This document shows, one piece after another, positions 47,193 through 60,000 of a stretch of 64,000 nt of DNA; the stretch's first letter is position 1; every line of letters starts with the position of its first letter. The notes beneath the pieces were generated by a model. The model worked only from the letters and a program-made list of their open reading frames with translations. It was not told the DNA's origin and made no database searches. Source of the stretch: Liolophura sinensis. Taxonomy: Eukaryota > Mollusca > Polyplacophora > Chitonida > Chitonidae. The DNA is taken from assembly GCF_032854445.1 (NCBI RefSeq), contig NC_088295.1, positions 23,051,385-23,115,384 of the forward strand, written 5' to 3'. The translations under genes and the position numbers were made by a program.

Positions 47193-50100
47193 TCAGAAAT
47201 CTAGATGGTTATCAAGGCTCATACAGACAGGGTAAGACTTGTATGGGCCAGAGTCCTGTAAGACAGACCCTGGGGCACATATCCATGGGTCGTAAGTTAT
47301 CTGCTGCCAGTTGTGTAACTGTGACTTCAGTTTGGTCAGTATAGGTTCATAAGCACTGTAACCGGCTAAATTGTGAAGTTCATGCGGATCATCTAGAATG
47401 TTATACAGCTCCCACTGATCTCTGTAGTAATACTGCTGTAAGGTTTTGTACCACTGCAGTGGTTCTCCTTTCCTAGTGCGGTTAAGAAGATCCTGGAAGC
47501 TGGGTGACAGGTAGAAGTCCTGGTCAATAGGGAATGGCATCCTGAAGTTAATATTGTGTATCAGTTTATACTGGTGAGTTCTTATCACTCTCATTGGATA
47601 GTACATGGTCACTTCGTGTAAACTTTGACTGGCAAACACTGAGTCCCTAGTTTGTGAATACTTCAGATTCAGCTCCGGGAGCAGACTCTGTCCTGTTAAC
47701 TTAACAGTGTGATGTTGGAATATGCTGTAGTTAGGGTAACCCAATTCATACCAGTCCAAAACAGTAGGAACAATGTCCAACAGACTCACCAATGCTTCAC
47801 TTCTCTACAATCAAAACAGAGGAATCAAACATACAATCTATTGTGACTATAATATGACTATAACATATTTTTCACAAATATCCATTTCTAAGGACCAAAT
47901 AATGTTGTCAAACAGTAAATCATTTAAATTTCCTCACAATACCTAACAAACATACATATCTGAGTAAAAGATTGATTAACAACATTTAACACTGAGCTGG
48001 TGAATACTTGACCTATTGACTCATAGTTACTCTGTGCACACTCACCAAGGAGTTAAAGTCCTCAACTTAGCTCAATGGGATGGGTCCAGGACCCAATTTT
48101 AATGAGGTGAAATGCTAAAGTTCCATGCAAAAAGACAATTCAGGTCTTGGCTGATACAAGTGTTGGATAATACAGGTAATCTTTGCATTAAAGGAATAAA
48201 TATTTGATTACATATGTGTTTAACTACATACCTGCCCCCATGTGTAAGGATGACGAGGTGAGGAGACCAGGAACGGCTCCACAAGCCCTGGGTCAAACAG
48301 GTTAGTACGACCGCTTGGGAAGGGAATACCATTATCTGAGGTATAGATGATCAGTGTGTTGTCCAAATAGCCTGCCTCTTCCAGTTCTTTAATTACCAAA
48401 CCAATGCCTGAATCGAAGGGAAATAACAACCAAGTACATTACATTACGCTACTCTTTTCGGATTGGTGATATCACCACAAATACTTAGTCGAAACACATG
48501 TGAATGAATCAAACTGAAACATAGCCATGCACTGACCATGGAGGTATATATAGGTGTTTACCTTTATGCATTGACTAAGCACAGCCTGTATCTGACCTAT
48601 TTTTTTTTTTTTTTAATTATTGCATACTGAAACTGGAATGTAAAGCCATACACTGGTCATGTAATTCTCAATAAGAGATGGCAATCATATAGGCAAATTG
48701 AGTGGAAAATTAAAGACTATTGCAATACAATCAAATCAATAAATAAATATGATCAACTTGCAAGTATGACAATTATTACGAAAAATTAATCTCTCACCCT
48801 GATCGAGTCTACTGATGGTGGTATACTGGTGTGCTATGTCTTCCCTTGCAGCTGGCGTATCCTGTATAAAATAAGGCACTACAACATCCTCAGGGTTGTA
48901 CAGTACAGGCTTCCAGTCTGGTATAAGCCCCATGCGAGGTTCTCCATTCCCAAATTTCTCACAGAAGTTACCATACTCTGGATGGGTATGGCCACAGCGA
49001 TGAGGGTCATGGAATCCAATGTACAGGAAAAATGGCCTGGAAATATGGAAAATAATGTCAGGATTTGTTTTAAGACAACAACTAATAGAGAAAATGTTAC
49101 TGGAGCAGCTTTCTAGTGCTTATATACTACTAGTAACTAGAATTTCCCTTGAACTTACTTAGTAGGTTTCTGATATGCAGATACGAGTTCAAATCCCAGT
49201 GTAACCCATTGAGGAAATCTTCCATCAATTACACAGGTTACACCCAGGCATATTTGATATTCTTCCAAGGTGCTTGATGTAATCCTGTTTGCATCACTTT
49301 TGGTGCTACTCCACATACAGCTATTCTTCTCCACTACTGTACCCAAATAATGATGTAACGTTCTATAAAGAACATATAACACATTCTTACCTGGAATCAT
49401 TTGTGTGCAAAAACAGTTGGACCAGTTCTTTGATTCGAGTGATGTTTCTACCAACTTGTAAGATGGAGTTGTTCTCTTCAGTCTCAGCGAAGTCAAATGG
49501 ATACACATAATCTGGGCCAACATGCTTCTTTCCAATAATACCTGTAAAAGGGAACAAGAAGAATAAACAACACCGAAAAATGTGATTTAAAAATTAAGGT
49601 CTTCATTGGATCCTGATTTTCTAACACAAACCAAAGCAACATACCCTACTTTTTCAACCTTTTCAACTGCTTCTGCGTCCAATATTTCAAAACATTCTGA
49701 CAGATCTATGATATATAGAAACATAATTTGCACAGTTTTATGAAGCTTGCATCTTTAATGACACAAACAAATCATTTTAAGCATCACTTTCATAATAATA
49801 ATTGCATGTATAAATTCCACTGAAAAAAAGTGTAGATGGCCAGTACATTCCATTCACCCCACTCTTTAAACATGCTATGTCATCATGACAAGGAAGGGGA
49901 AACAACCACAGGTCAAAGCATCTGCGGCATCAAGCAACCCATGACTCAACCTGTTTGTGGTATCAATTATGACGAGGAGACCCTGTTGGGATTTGAACCA
50001 ACAATCTTAAGAACTGTAATCTGCACATCACCCACTAGAACAATGGAAAATTCCCTGTTGCTCCATTGTAGATAACCAGTATGTTTGATCTACCATATTA

Positions 50101-51744
50101 CATTTAGTTATATACCTGTTCTGATGTGAGCTTTCTTCAAAAGTAAAGGCAGACTTTTTACTTTATCAAAAGAATTAAAATGATGGTATCCCTGATGTAG
50201 CCCATACATCCCATTCTGGTGCTGTGGCAAGCCACTTAAAATGGTAGATCTGTTTCAAAAAGAAGCAAAACAGAAAGTAAAAATTACACAATAATTAGTG
50301 CATGAATGATATCACTGAACAGGCATAGGCTACTGTATATGCTATTAATAAAGTTAATTTGTTGATGGAGCATCAGTGTGCAATCTTTTTATATGCATGG
50401 TATCATACATATATACCCAGACTGTGAGAACAAGTTGGGTCAGAAAGGAGTTAAATGAACACTGAAGACATCAAGGATGTCACATAATTTATATGAAGCA
50501 ATTTAGAAGATATGCAAGTTGGCAAATACAGCAGACATGGTTTCACTGGACTTTTTTCCCACACTTGAAAAGTTGTATTCAAATTGCATTTGTAAGTCAA
50601 TTCTGTATTAAAAGTAATTTAAATCTGCATGACTTTTATCTTAATACCAATTTCATTAGAGTAATATAACAAACTGGACCAAATTTAATGCTGGCTTAAG
50701 CTTAACCCTATTGAATACACTTCTAAACAAGTGACCATCTCTACTGCTCCTAACAACCATTTACATGTCATATATAAGCCTACCTGCTAGGAGAACAGCT
50801 ACTGACAGATGTGAATGCATGTTGAAAGACAACACTTCTCTTTGCCAGCTGGTTCAAGTTTGGAGTTTTACAAACAGAATTATTGTATACTTGCGTCTCA
50901 AAGCCTGCATCATCTCCTGTAATCAAAAAGAATAGTTTCAACATGAAAATTTTAAAAAATCAACTCAAACTGCAAACTAATCACTACATGGGGTTCACAA
51001 TTTCAAGTACCATATGACACAAAACTAAGTCTTTCACTGGACTTTCAAATTCAAAGGTGACATGTGTTTGGCATTACCAATAGCATTGACTTTACGTGGC
51101 ACAACTATAAACCATTAAAGTATTGCTCTCATAACACATGGAATATCCTAGGTGGGCCTTAACAGTCTAGCCCTCCCAACTGGCTATACATTTAACCTGG
51201 CAGAAGGTCGAGATAGCACTGAAGTGCGTGCAGCATTTCATTATTGTGTAGGCCTATTCTTAGTAAAACCCACACACTTTTTGGACAAAGGTGGGGAGCT
51301 GTAGAATTGATGGTCACATCATAAGGACTGTTGTGCATGATCGTTTTAAATTATACATGTATATTACGGTCAGTACATGAGACTTAATGGTCATTGTTTC
51401 AACACACATTTCGGTCAGTCTTGAATACTGGTGGTTTATATGTGTTGTGCTTATTTGCTGTTTGACCATCAGTATTTCGAGCCCTTTTTTCTTGTGCCAT
51501 GTTTAGTATAAATCAACATATAAAATTTGAAGATACATTATAATTTCTAACTCTAATATCAGATATGGGATACCATCCATCAGGAAACTGGTTGGTACGT
51601 GTTTTATTCTAAAAATGAAAGCAAAATAAAGCAAGCATTACCCACTATCACGAGCACATTCTTTTTCACTCCCAGTGTTGCAGTCACTGTGTTACTGCAT
51701 ACACATATAGCAACGGAAAACTTAAACACCAGCTCCCAAAACAT
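47193..51744 (-). CDS. SGSH: SGSH, N-sulfoglucosamine sulfohydrolase (heparan N-sulfatase)
   Basis: A lysosomal enzyme that removes N-linked sulfate from glucosamine during heparan sulfate breakdown. Seven exons join in phase (complement 51,642-51,744; 50,784-50,916; 50,116-50,249; 49,391-49,541; 48,798-49,036; 48,232-48,407; 47,193-47,804), giving 515 residues (human 502). The chosen ATG (51,744) starts a signal peptide ('[17 protein letters not shown]'); an upstream in-frame ATG at 51,810 would bury it. Metal-binding 'GDDAGFE' has Asp36-Asp37. The sulfatase signature 'CSPSR' has Cys75 for formylglycine, followed by Ser, and is split by an intron. 'GKKHVG' has Lys129 and His130, 'FHDPHRCGH' follows, and '[14 protein letters not shown]' has Asp278 and Asn279. 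The C-terminal 'MPFPIDQDF' and 'DPW.CAPG' blocks are typical of SGSH and set it apart from other sulfatases. All catalytic residues appear present, so it should be active. It is divergent from SLC26A11. Confidence 0.96.
49170..49300 (+). repeat. Possible tRNA-derived repeat in an SGSH intron
   Basis: 'cgagttcaaatcccagtgta' resembles a Pol III box B (GGTTCAAATCC). The DNA around it has no coding signal. No box A is convincing and no second copy is seen, so this is tentative. Confidence 0.3.
49840..50080 (-). repeat. Possible tRNA-derived SINE in an SGSH intron
   Basis: The minus strand reads 'ggttcaaatcccaacagggt' (box B-like) at about 49,981-50,000, preceded by a tRNA-like head region. The copy is degenerate. 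The match to box B is good, the family assignment is not. Confidence 0.4.
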
Positions 51745-52640
51745 GACGACTTTATACAGCTTTAACACTACACACGTCCCTTTCGTTTGACATTTTGTCG
51801 TCTGCAGCAATTCGCTATTGGATGAATACGAAAAGGCGGTGTTAGCAAAAATCCGGAGTAAGATAAAAAATACAACAACAATTCTCTGCTATCAGCACCA
51901 TAGAACTTTACAACCTTTTGAAAAGTTTATAATTTATTGAACTAACAGTCAAAATTTAACAAAGCCTAATATTTTGGGTGGAACTATTTAACAGTTTTCT
52001 TCGGATTATGATTAGATTGGAGTTTTGTTCGACGAACGCGATCGTAGTTGTTTTGATCATGTGACAAGTCAGTTTCGGCGGACTACAGATACAGATTTAA
52101 CTGTTATCAAGTGAAATAAGACTTTTTGTTCCTATATTGTCACGTGCATTTTGGTGTCCTATTGATCCAAACTCAGACACTTTATCAGGACGTGAACATC
52201 ACAAGCAATTGTCTCAGGTATCTATCTGTACTAGCGTAGTGCTATTAGTAGTGGGGCGGGTCAGTACGAACTTCAACTTTAACCCAATTCAAATATATCA
52301 TAATTAACAGATGAGAATGTGAGATGTTATTTTAGTGTTTATTGAATACATGGCACAGCTGGGTTACTGATGTGAGTTGGCTCCTGACTGGTGTATGCAT
52401 ACATGTGCACTATACTTCGCATGTGACAACATTGTTGTGATACTGTACGTAACAAGTTGCCTACTGAAAATGCATGACGGTGAGTAATGTACACTTGTAT
52501 CGGCATGTAGGTTTTATATTGGGTTGGATGTGCACCCAAAATTAGGCCTAAGGGTATCCAAATTTGCAACATTTGTGAAATGTGCGATATTTGTTTTTGA
52601 GTCAATTTTACACAACAAAACAATCAATTAACCCATAGAA
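51745..52640. promoter_or_regulatory. Shared upstream region of SGSH and SLC26A11 with two E-boxes
   Basis: The two genes are transcribed away from this interval. It contains 'TCATGTGAC' (52,057-52,065) and 'GTCACGTGCA' (52,139-52,148). Both resemble the E-box-type sites (CLEAR, consensus GTCACGTGAC) bound by MiT/TFE factors, which control lysosomal genes including SGSH in mammals. The stretch around 52,020-52,090 is locally rich in CpG ('gacgaacgcgatcg', 'tttcggcgg'), as expected near a transcription start. No TATA box is convincing. A non-coding first exon of SLC26A11 probably starts in this interval, because the first coding exon has an acceptor site in front of it. Confidence 0.45.
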
Positions 52641-52649
52641 ATAACTATT

Positions 52650-52845
52650 GACTATTTATTTATTTATTTGAAATGTGTTTTATGCCGTACTCAAGTATAT
52701 TTCACTTATACGACGGCAGCCAACATTATGGTGGGTGGAAACCGGACAGAGACCAGGGGAAACCCACGCCCATCCACAGGTTGCTGGCAGACCTTCCCAC
52801 GTACGGCCGGAGAGGAAGCCAGCATGAGCTGAACTTGAAATTTAA
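52650..52845 (-). repeat. SINE copy 1 of a tandem pair
   Basis: Tail first on the plus strand ('ttatttatttatttgaaatg'), then 'ttcacttatacgacggcagc', 'cattatggtgggtggaaac' and 'gttgctggcagaccttcc', ending near 'agcatgagctgaacttg'. The copy is truncated before the tRNA-like head and abuts the next copy. Read on the minus strand this is the sense orientation. Confidence 0.85.
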
Positions 52846-52860
52846 TGTATATGCAGAACA

Positions 52861-53130
52861 TATTATTTATTTATTTGATTGGTGTATTGGTGTTTTAGGC
52901 CATACTCCAGAATGTTTCACTTTTACGATGGGGCCAGCAATACGGTGGGAGGAAACTGGGCAAAGCCTGAGGAAAACCCACTGCCATCCGCTGGTTGCTC
53001 GCAGACCTTCCCACATACTGCCGGAGAAGGAAGTAAGCATGAACTAGACTTGAACTCACACTGACCGCATTGGTGAGAGGTCCCTGGGTCATTGCAACAT
53101 GCTGACATGTTAACCACCTCAGTTAAATGC
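52861..53130 (-). repeat. SINE copy 2 of a tandem pair, nearly full length
   Basis: Same order of blocks as copy 1, and it continues into the tRNA-like head. In sense (minus) orientation, a box A-like 'aactgaggtggttaacatg' lies near 53,105-53,125 and a box B-like 'gagttcaagtct' lies near 53,045-53,056. The open frames that cross the pair are an artefact of the repeat. Confidence 0.85.
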
Positions 53131-54021
53131 ACTGAGACCAACCGGATGATTTTTACTTATAATATCAGTGCACATGAACTTTTAACCATTGAAGTAAGAG
53201 GGTTATAAACGTAATTTTTTTAGTGAAGAGATGGTAAACGTTTCACACACATTTCCTCCAGTCATTTAGTTTATGTGGCAGCTCAAAGTCACAAAAATAT
53301 GAATCAGTTAGTTGTATTTAAGATTTGATTTTTACAACACATAATCCAATATTGCCTTAAATAACTTTTTTTCAGACATATTCCTCAGTGAATAATAGCC
53401 TCAAGTCTTAATGGTAAAAAAGACATGTAAGTCCATATTGAAAATACACAATATATAAACAAGGTTTTCTGAATCATCATTCCGTTATTACTTATGACTA
53501 AACACAAACATAGGTCAGAAAAGTTCAGCTGGAACACATATATAAAGCACATATGACACATTCAAAGTGCAAATGTGACCTACATAGAAGATCAGATATT
53601 TCATTCCATGTGTTGTTCAACTCAGAGAAAAAAATCAATACTTTTTTTGTACTAAAGCAAGGTAACCTGGATCAATAGTTATTTTTGTTATTGACTGCAC
53701 ATTTAACCACACACAAATTTGTGGGGTTCAAAAGCTAAAATTGATATCATTTAGTGTGGTAAAGTATTGTTTGGATTATAGAGCACGTACATTGTACAGT
53801 AGATTCTACCTGTATTTGTTATAAGGCCATGGTAATCATGTTGTGTCTATCCCAACGGGATATTGGATTGGTAAATTTGCGGGTTTTGCTAATTTTGTTA
53901 ATCTGACTGACAGTCTTGGTTATGTTGCTAGGTTGTGATAACGGACATTACATGTATTTTTTCCTTTCTGAATCTCTCACAGATTAAGTCATGTATCAGA
54001 GTGTGACGGTTGTGTTTAACA
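53131..54021. other. Upstream and 5' untranslated part of SLC26A11
   Basis: AT-rich DNA without a coding frame. An acceptor site ('aatctctcacag') precedes 53,983, so the first coding exon probably begins there with about 39 bases of untranslated sequence. Confidence 0.5.
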
Positions 54022-57000
54022 ATGCTGAGATCATACACTATGGATGGCACAGGTAACATTCAAGGCTCCATGGCTCACCTGGAGTGTAATCAGAAGATCA
54101 AAGCTTATGTAAGGAACTGTTTTACTGTCAACACACTGAAGAAAAAACTGCCAATCCTCACATGGCTTCCGAAATACAGGTATAGTCTCTTCAAAATGTT
54201 TTACATGTAATTTTTAATGTTGCATGCTTAATTGTTTGGTTTCACATTAATGAAAACTTGTGATGATTTTACAATATATCAGAAATAATTTGGTATATGG
54301 TATTCAGCATTATGTTTCGTTTAAATACTTTCTTTCTTTACATTGTATATTTGTGAATGTAATATTTATAACATTATTATTAAACATTATTTGTAATATT
54401 AATTATTTACTATTTATTTACACTCTAAAGTGTTAGTGCCTTCTAGAACGTGATTTATTCTGAGAGACAAAAAATAGATTCCATTGTCAGCAGTCCAATG
54501 ATACCGAACAGAAAAACTGTAAGGTTAATAAATGGATTGTCAAAGAATAAAGTTTTTGACAATTTCAGGATGCAAAACAGTTGAATCTCAATGCCAAAGG
54601 CAAACATTAATTTGATTACATACATGGACATCTGATTTTTGCCAGTTTGATTTTTTTATTTGTTTTTTGAAGGACTCCACAGCAACATGTATGAAAAAGA
54701 GAATGCTTACATTTCAGCCTCTACAATCTACAGTGTGATTTTATTGCTGGTCTGACTGTTGGACTCACAGTATTACCACAGGGGTTAGCCTATGCAAAAA
54801 TAGCACGTTTACCTCCCCAGGTTAGTTTTTCAGACTGTGCTTTTTTTTCAGAGCCAAAGCTTCATATTGAATTCAGTCAACTGACAGAACTATTCTTTGG
54901 TAACATTGAAGCAAATAATTACTGTCTGCTCAATCCTCATACATTTTAATATTTTCTGACAGTTGCTACTGTTTTAATGTCCCTATCAAGGCAAAACTGT
55001 GGTTTAAAACTTTAGTGTTTCACCTTGTGATTTCTTCTTGTAAGTTCTTACTTATTGCCAATATCAATTAGACCAAACCATTACAATGTATTCAGTATTT
55101 ATGGAAGTGCTTTTGTTTTCAGTTCAGTATGAGCTGTATCAACATTTAGGAGCAGTAATCAGCATTTATGGGCTGTGTGGTGTACTGTTGTCTTCTCTTT
55201 GGCATGGGCTGTACTCAGCGTTTATGGGTTGTGTGTTGTACTGTTGTCTTCTCTTTGGCATGGGCTGTACTCAGCATTTATGGGTTGTGTGTTGTACTGT
55301 TGTCTTCTCTTTGGTATGGGATGTACTCAGCCTTTATGGGCTGTGTGGTGTACTGTTGTCTTTTCTTTGGCATGGGCTGTACTCAGCATTTATGGGTTGT
55401 GTGTTGTACTGTAGTTTCCTTTTCAGTATGGACTGTACTTAGTGTTTATAGGCTGTGTGGTGCACTGTTGTTTTCTCTTCAGTATAGGCTCTACTTGATG
55501 TTTATGAGCTGTGTGGTTTACTGTTGTTTTCTCTTCAGTATGGGATGTTCTTTGATTTTTTTTTTTTTTTTTTTTTGATTGGTGTTTTACGGCGTACTCA
55601 AGAATATTTCACTTATACGACGGCGGCCAGCATTATGGTGGGTGGAAACCGGGTACAGCAACCATCCGCAGGTTGCTGGCAGACCTTCCCACTTACGGGG
55701 TTGTTCTTTTTGTTGATGGGCTGTGTGGTGTACTGCTGTTTTCTGTTCAGTGTGAGCTGTGCTAGATGTTGTACAATTCTTTTCTCTTCAGTGTGGACTG
55801 AACTTTTTGTTAATAGGCTGTGTGTACTGTTGTTTTCTCTTCAGTATGAGCTGTACTTAGCATTTATGGGCTGTGTGGTGTACTGTTGTTTTCTCTTCAG
55901 TATGGTATGTACTCAGCAATTCTGAGCTGTGTGGTGTACTGTTGTTTTCTCTTCAGTATGGGCTGTACTCAGCGTTTATGGGCTGTGTGGTGTACTGTTG
56001 TTTTCTCTTCAGTATGGGCTGTACTCAGCGTTTATGGGCTGTGTGGTGTACTGTTGTCTTCTCTTCAGTATGGACTGTACTCAGCGATTATGGGCTGTGT
56101 GGTGTACTGTTGTTTTCTCTTCAGTATGGGCTGTACTCAGCGATTATGAGCTGTGTGGTGTACTGTTGTTTTCTCTTCAGTTTGGGCTGTACTCAGCATT
56201 TATGGGCTGTGTGGTGTACTGTTGTTTTCTCTTCAGTATGGGCTGTACTCAGCGTTTATGGGCTGTGTGGTGTACTGTTGTTTTCTTTTCAGTATGGGCT
56301 GTACTCAGCATTTATAGGCTGTGTGGTGTACTGTTGTTTTCTCTTCAGTATGGGCTGTACTCAGCATTTATGGGCTGTGTGGTGTACTGTTTCCTGGGCA
56401 CCTCCAAAGACATCACCATTGGTCCAACAGCCATCATGTCCTTGATGACAGCTGCTTTTGCCCAGTCACCCGTGGACGGAGACCCCACCTACGCCATTAT
56501 CCTCACCCTCATGTGTGGGGCAGTCCAGTTCCTGATGGGCATTCTTAACTTAGGTATGTAAAAGGACCTTACTCTTATTACACCGTCACAGAGATTATTT
56601 TTAACATGCAAATGTACTTGAAGAGACAACTGAAAGGTTGAATGAGGAGGGCCATGGTTTTGTAGTTTAGTGTGTTTTTGTTAAATTATTGGGACACTTA
56701 AGGTGTTGGTTCAAAAAGGGCCCTGTACAGTTTGTAAATTCCTCAACGTTCACTGTGTAGGGCCTTGGACACAATAAGCTGTCAATGATACCCTTGTGAC
56801 TTCAGTTTGTTGATGACCGCTTGTCCTGCACCAATATTGTGAGCCCATCTGTAAGGCATATGTGGGAAGTTTGTTTGTAACTTGGTTGGTGGTCGATGGT
56901 TTTCCCAGGTTTCCTCTGCCTCAAATACCGACTGCCATCATATACGTGAAACTTCTTGAGTATTGTATTAAAACATCAGTCATATTGCCTATGGTATGTT

Positions 57001-60000
57001 GACTAATAATTGGTGCTTGTCTGACCAGTAAATGTCATTTTTTACAGGGATTATCGTCAGTTTTATATCATACCCAGTTATCAATGCCTTCACCTCTGCT
57101 GCAGCTATTACGATAGCCTTTGGTCAAGTCAAGGTAAGCATATGTAATATTGTGTTTCTCCCTTAGATTACTGGATTCTCTAATGAGTAGACATGTAGGT
57201 TAACACATGCTACTTATCTTACAGTTTGGGACATATCTTAAGAAAGACACTCATTGCATCAAGTGAGCCCCATCGTCCTCAATGATCCCAGTGCTTTGGC
57301 TCCAACATGTCTGTCACTTTGGCTGCAATTCTCTTGTAAATGACATCAAAAAGGCTTTGAGCTACTGTTAATTTACACACATGTACTGCTGTTTTATTTT
57401 CAGGGTATCTTAGGATTATCCAACATTCCTAGAGATTTCTTAAATTGTGTTTATTACACATTTGCCAAAATAGGTCAGACAAAGTGAGTATATAAATTAT
57501 CATATTTCTTTCTTTTTTTGGTGTGTGCCATTATCTTTATTTTCTCTTTATTTTAGCCAACATAGAAAAATTAATAAAATGCTGGTGTGTACGTTAACCT
57601 ATTGAAATGAATGTATGTTTAATATTTTAAATATATTCAATATTTGACTCCTTCTTGGGGATAATGTAACTTTGTGATGAAAGTTCAATTGCGAAGAGAG
57701 TGGTAAAAGGTTTTTTGATGATGAAGCACATCTGCATACATTAAAACATTGTGGAAAGTACATACATATTGAATTTAAGCATACATTTATTATTTATTAT
57801 TATTATTATTAAAATGACACTAAAATGATTTGTTTGTGTCACTAAGGGTGCAAGCTTCATAAAAGTGTACAAATTATTTCCCTACAACCCACAACTCTCT
57901 CAGAATGTTTCAAAGTATTGTTGCAGAGGTGGTTGAAATGATTGAAGAATTAGGGTGGTTTGCAAAGTGGGATATACTGGAAGATCTGAAAATAGGTGTG
58001 GAGATAGGTGTGACCTTTCCTTCACCGTGTGGTTTCACTATTCATTGACAAACACATTTTCCTCTTTTTTTACCAGTGTCTGGGACCTAATCATGGGATT
58101 ATCTTGTATTGTGTTGTTATTTTTTCTAAAGGTGAGAACTATTTTCTTATTTCTATATGATGCTTGTTTGCCCAGTGACATAAAAAATGTACATAAACAC
58201 CACTTTTTATAACTGAACTATCTGCATAGATAATTGTTGTTGAAGTGCATTAAAATGTTTCTGTACTTACTTTGAGTGTTATATTATTAGATGTTATCTG
58301 ACTGGTGTTTGTGTCACATTCAAAAATTTTTTGACTTATGACTGTTGTCAGGTTTGTTGTGGGAGGAGGAAACTGAATATTGCAAGTCAAGGATCTTTCA
58401 TAATTGTTTCTGTGCACATGTGTAATTTCATTTGTGTGTTTTTTTTTTTAGAGATTTCGAAATGTGAATTGGGGGCATGATGTGCAAAGCCCGGGAATTT
58501 GTCAGAAGGTGTCTCGTAAATTTATATGGTTAATAGGAACAGGTTTGTTTTCTATGTTATTTATCCTCGAAAGTTCTTTAAAAAGAAATTTTGTCGATCT
58601 TCTTTATTACGAGTCTTTCATTATTGTGCTGTGTTTATTATAAACAGAGATATGGTCGAATACAAATCTACACATACATGTCTCTGACATGTCAGGAGAC
58701 CTGTAAGGTGTAATGATGTACATATAGAATGTGGTGATGGAGCTAGGTTATGTAAAGACATACTGGAATGCCTCAGTGCTGTGTTTGTGCACAGATATAC
58801 AGGAGACACATTTCTATGATGACACGGTGAGAGCTAACCACGACCATTCTGCTCTATTCAGAGCAGTAAATTACTTCCAAGACTTTGATGATGAAGTATT
58901 ACATGAAGTGAGAAAGAGGAATAGAATATTTGTTCAGGTGAATTAGTGTCAGGCTTTTTTAACTTTGCTTTCTATTTTTTGTTATTGTTAATATTAATAT
59001 TTAATATTATTTATTTCAAGGTGCAAATGCTGTTGTGGTTGTGTCATCAGCTCTTGTGGCTGCTGCTGTTGAGAGTCAAAATCTCCATGGGAAGATTACT
59101 CTAACTGGAGATCTGAAGCAGGGCTTACCTCCCTTTAAAGCCCCAAACTTCAGCGTTCATCATGGTAATGTCACATCAAGTACAGGACAAATTTTCAGTG
59201 TAAGTTGTTCACTAATTCAGAGTGTTGTTAAATGAAAACATATTTTTAATTCTTGCGGACATTATGACTGAAGTATTCTCACATAGTTTTATACATGTTA
59301 ATGTTAATACTATACATATATTAAGGCCTGGCAAAGGCAGACTTGTTATCTTGATCTACTGGGTCCATCTATTCAAAGTCGATCATGCAAAGCCCCGTGA
59401 TCATGAACAGTTGTCACTGAGTGCTAGCGTAGGTCAGTGGAACTCAATACAACTGGATACTTTGAGTTGCAGAATAATAGAACATGACCAACGGCTGAAT
59501 AATAGATCAACTAACCCCCCCCACCCCCACCCCCCCGATTAGATGCACCCAGTTGGTTCAAGGCGCTTCCAGTTGTCTGAAACCCAGTTGATTCAAGTCC
59601 CAAGGTTGATATACACCCTGCTTTAGATCTGGTATTTGTTCCATTTGATCTAGCTTAGCCCTCAGAATGACAGATAAGTACTCCTCCATTCACAGACCTG
59701 GAACTTGATGTTTCTTGAGTGTGGTGCCATCATCATGTTAAAGTTGTTGGCTACAAATCCAGGTTTTCTGTCATCATGGATTATTCTGACTTGATATCAC
59801 ATAGTTATTCATGAATAATAAAGATCACAACATCATAATTAACATCAAAAGTGTGGATTCTGTCCAAGTGGGTGTTTTAGTTATATTTGGGTCAATTACA
59901 ACTATACGATAAGTATTTATTATTAAAGGATAATCAGCTGATGCAAATTTAGAATTACTTCAAAATCATGGGAAACCTGATTATGTGGTGTACAGAATTA

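Noticed and set aside
32665-51744. Conserved linkage of COX11 with SGSH (both on human chromosome 17)
   Set aside because: In human they are far apart on the same chromosome arm, so adjacency here is not evidence of an ancestral neighbour pair.
55086-56561. Long plus-strand frames (up to 210 codons) across the SLC26A11 intron as separate repeat-membrane-protein genes
   Set aside because: They are translations of the exon-derived 56-bp minisatellite. Only the end of one frame, from 56,349, is a real exon.
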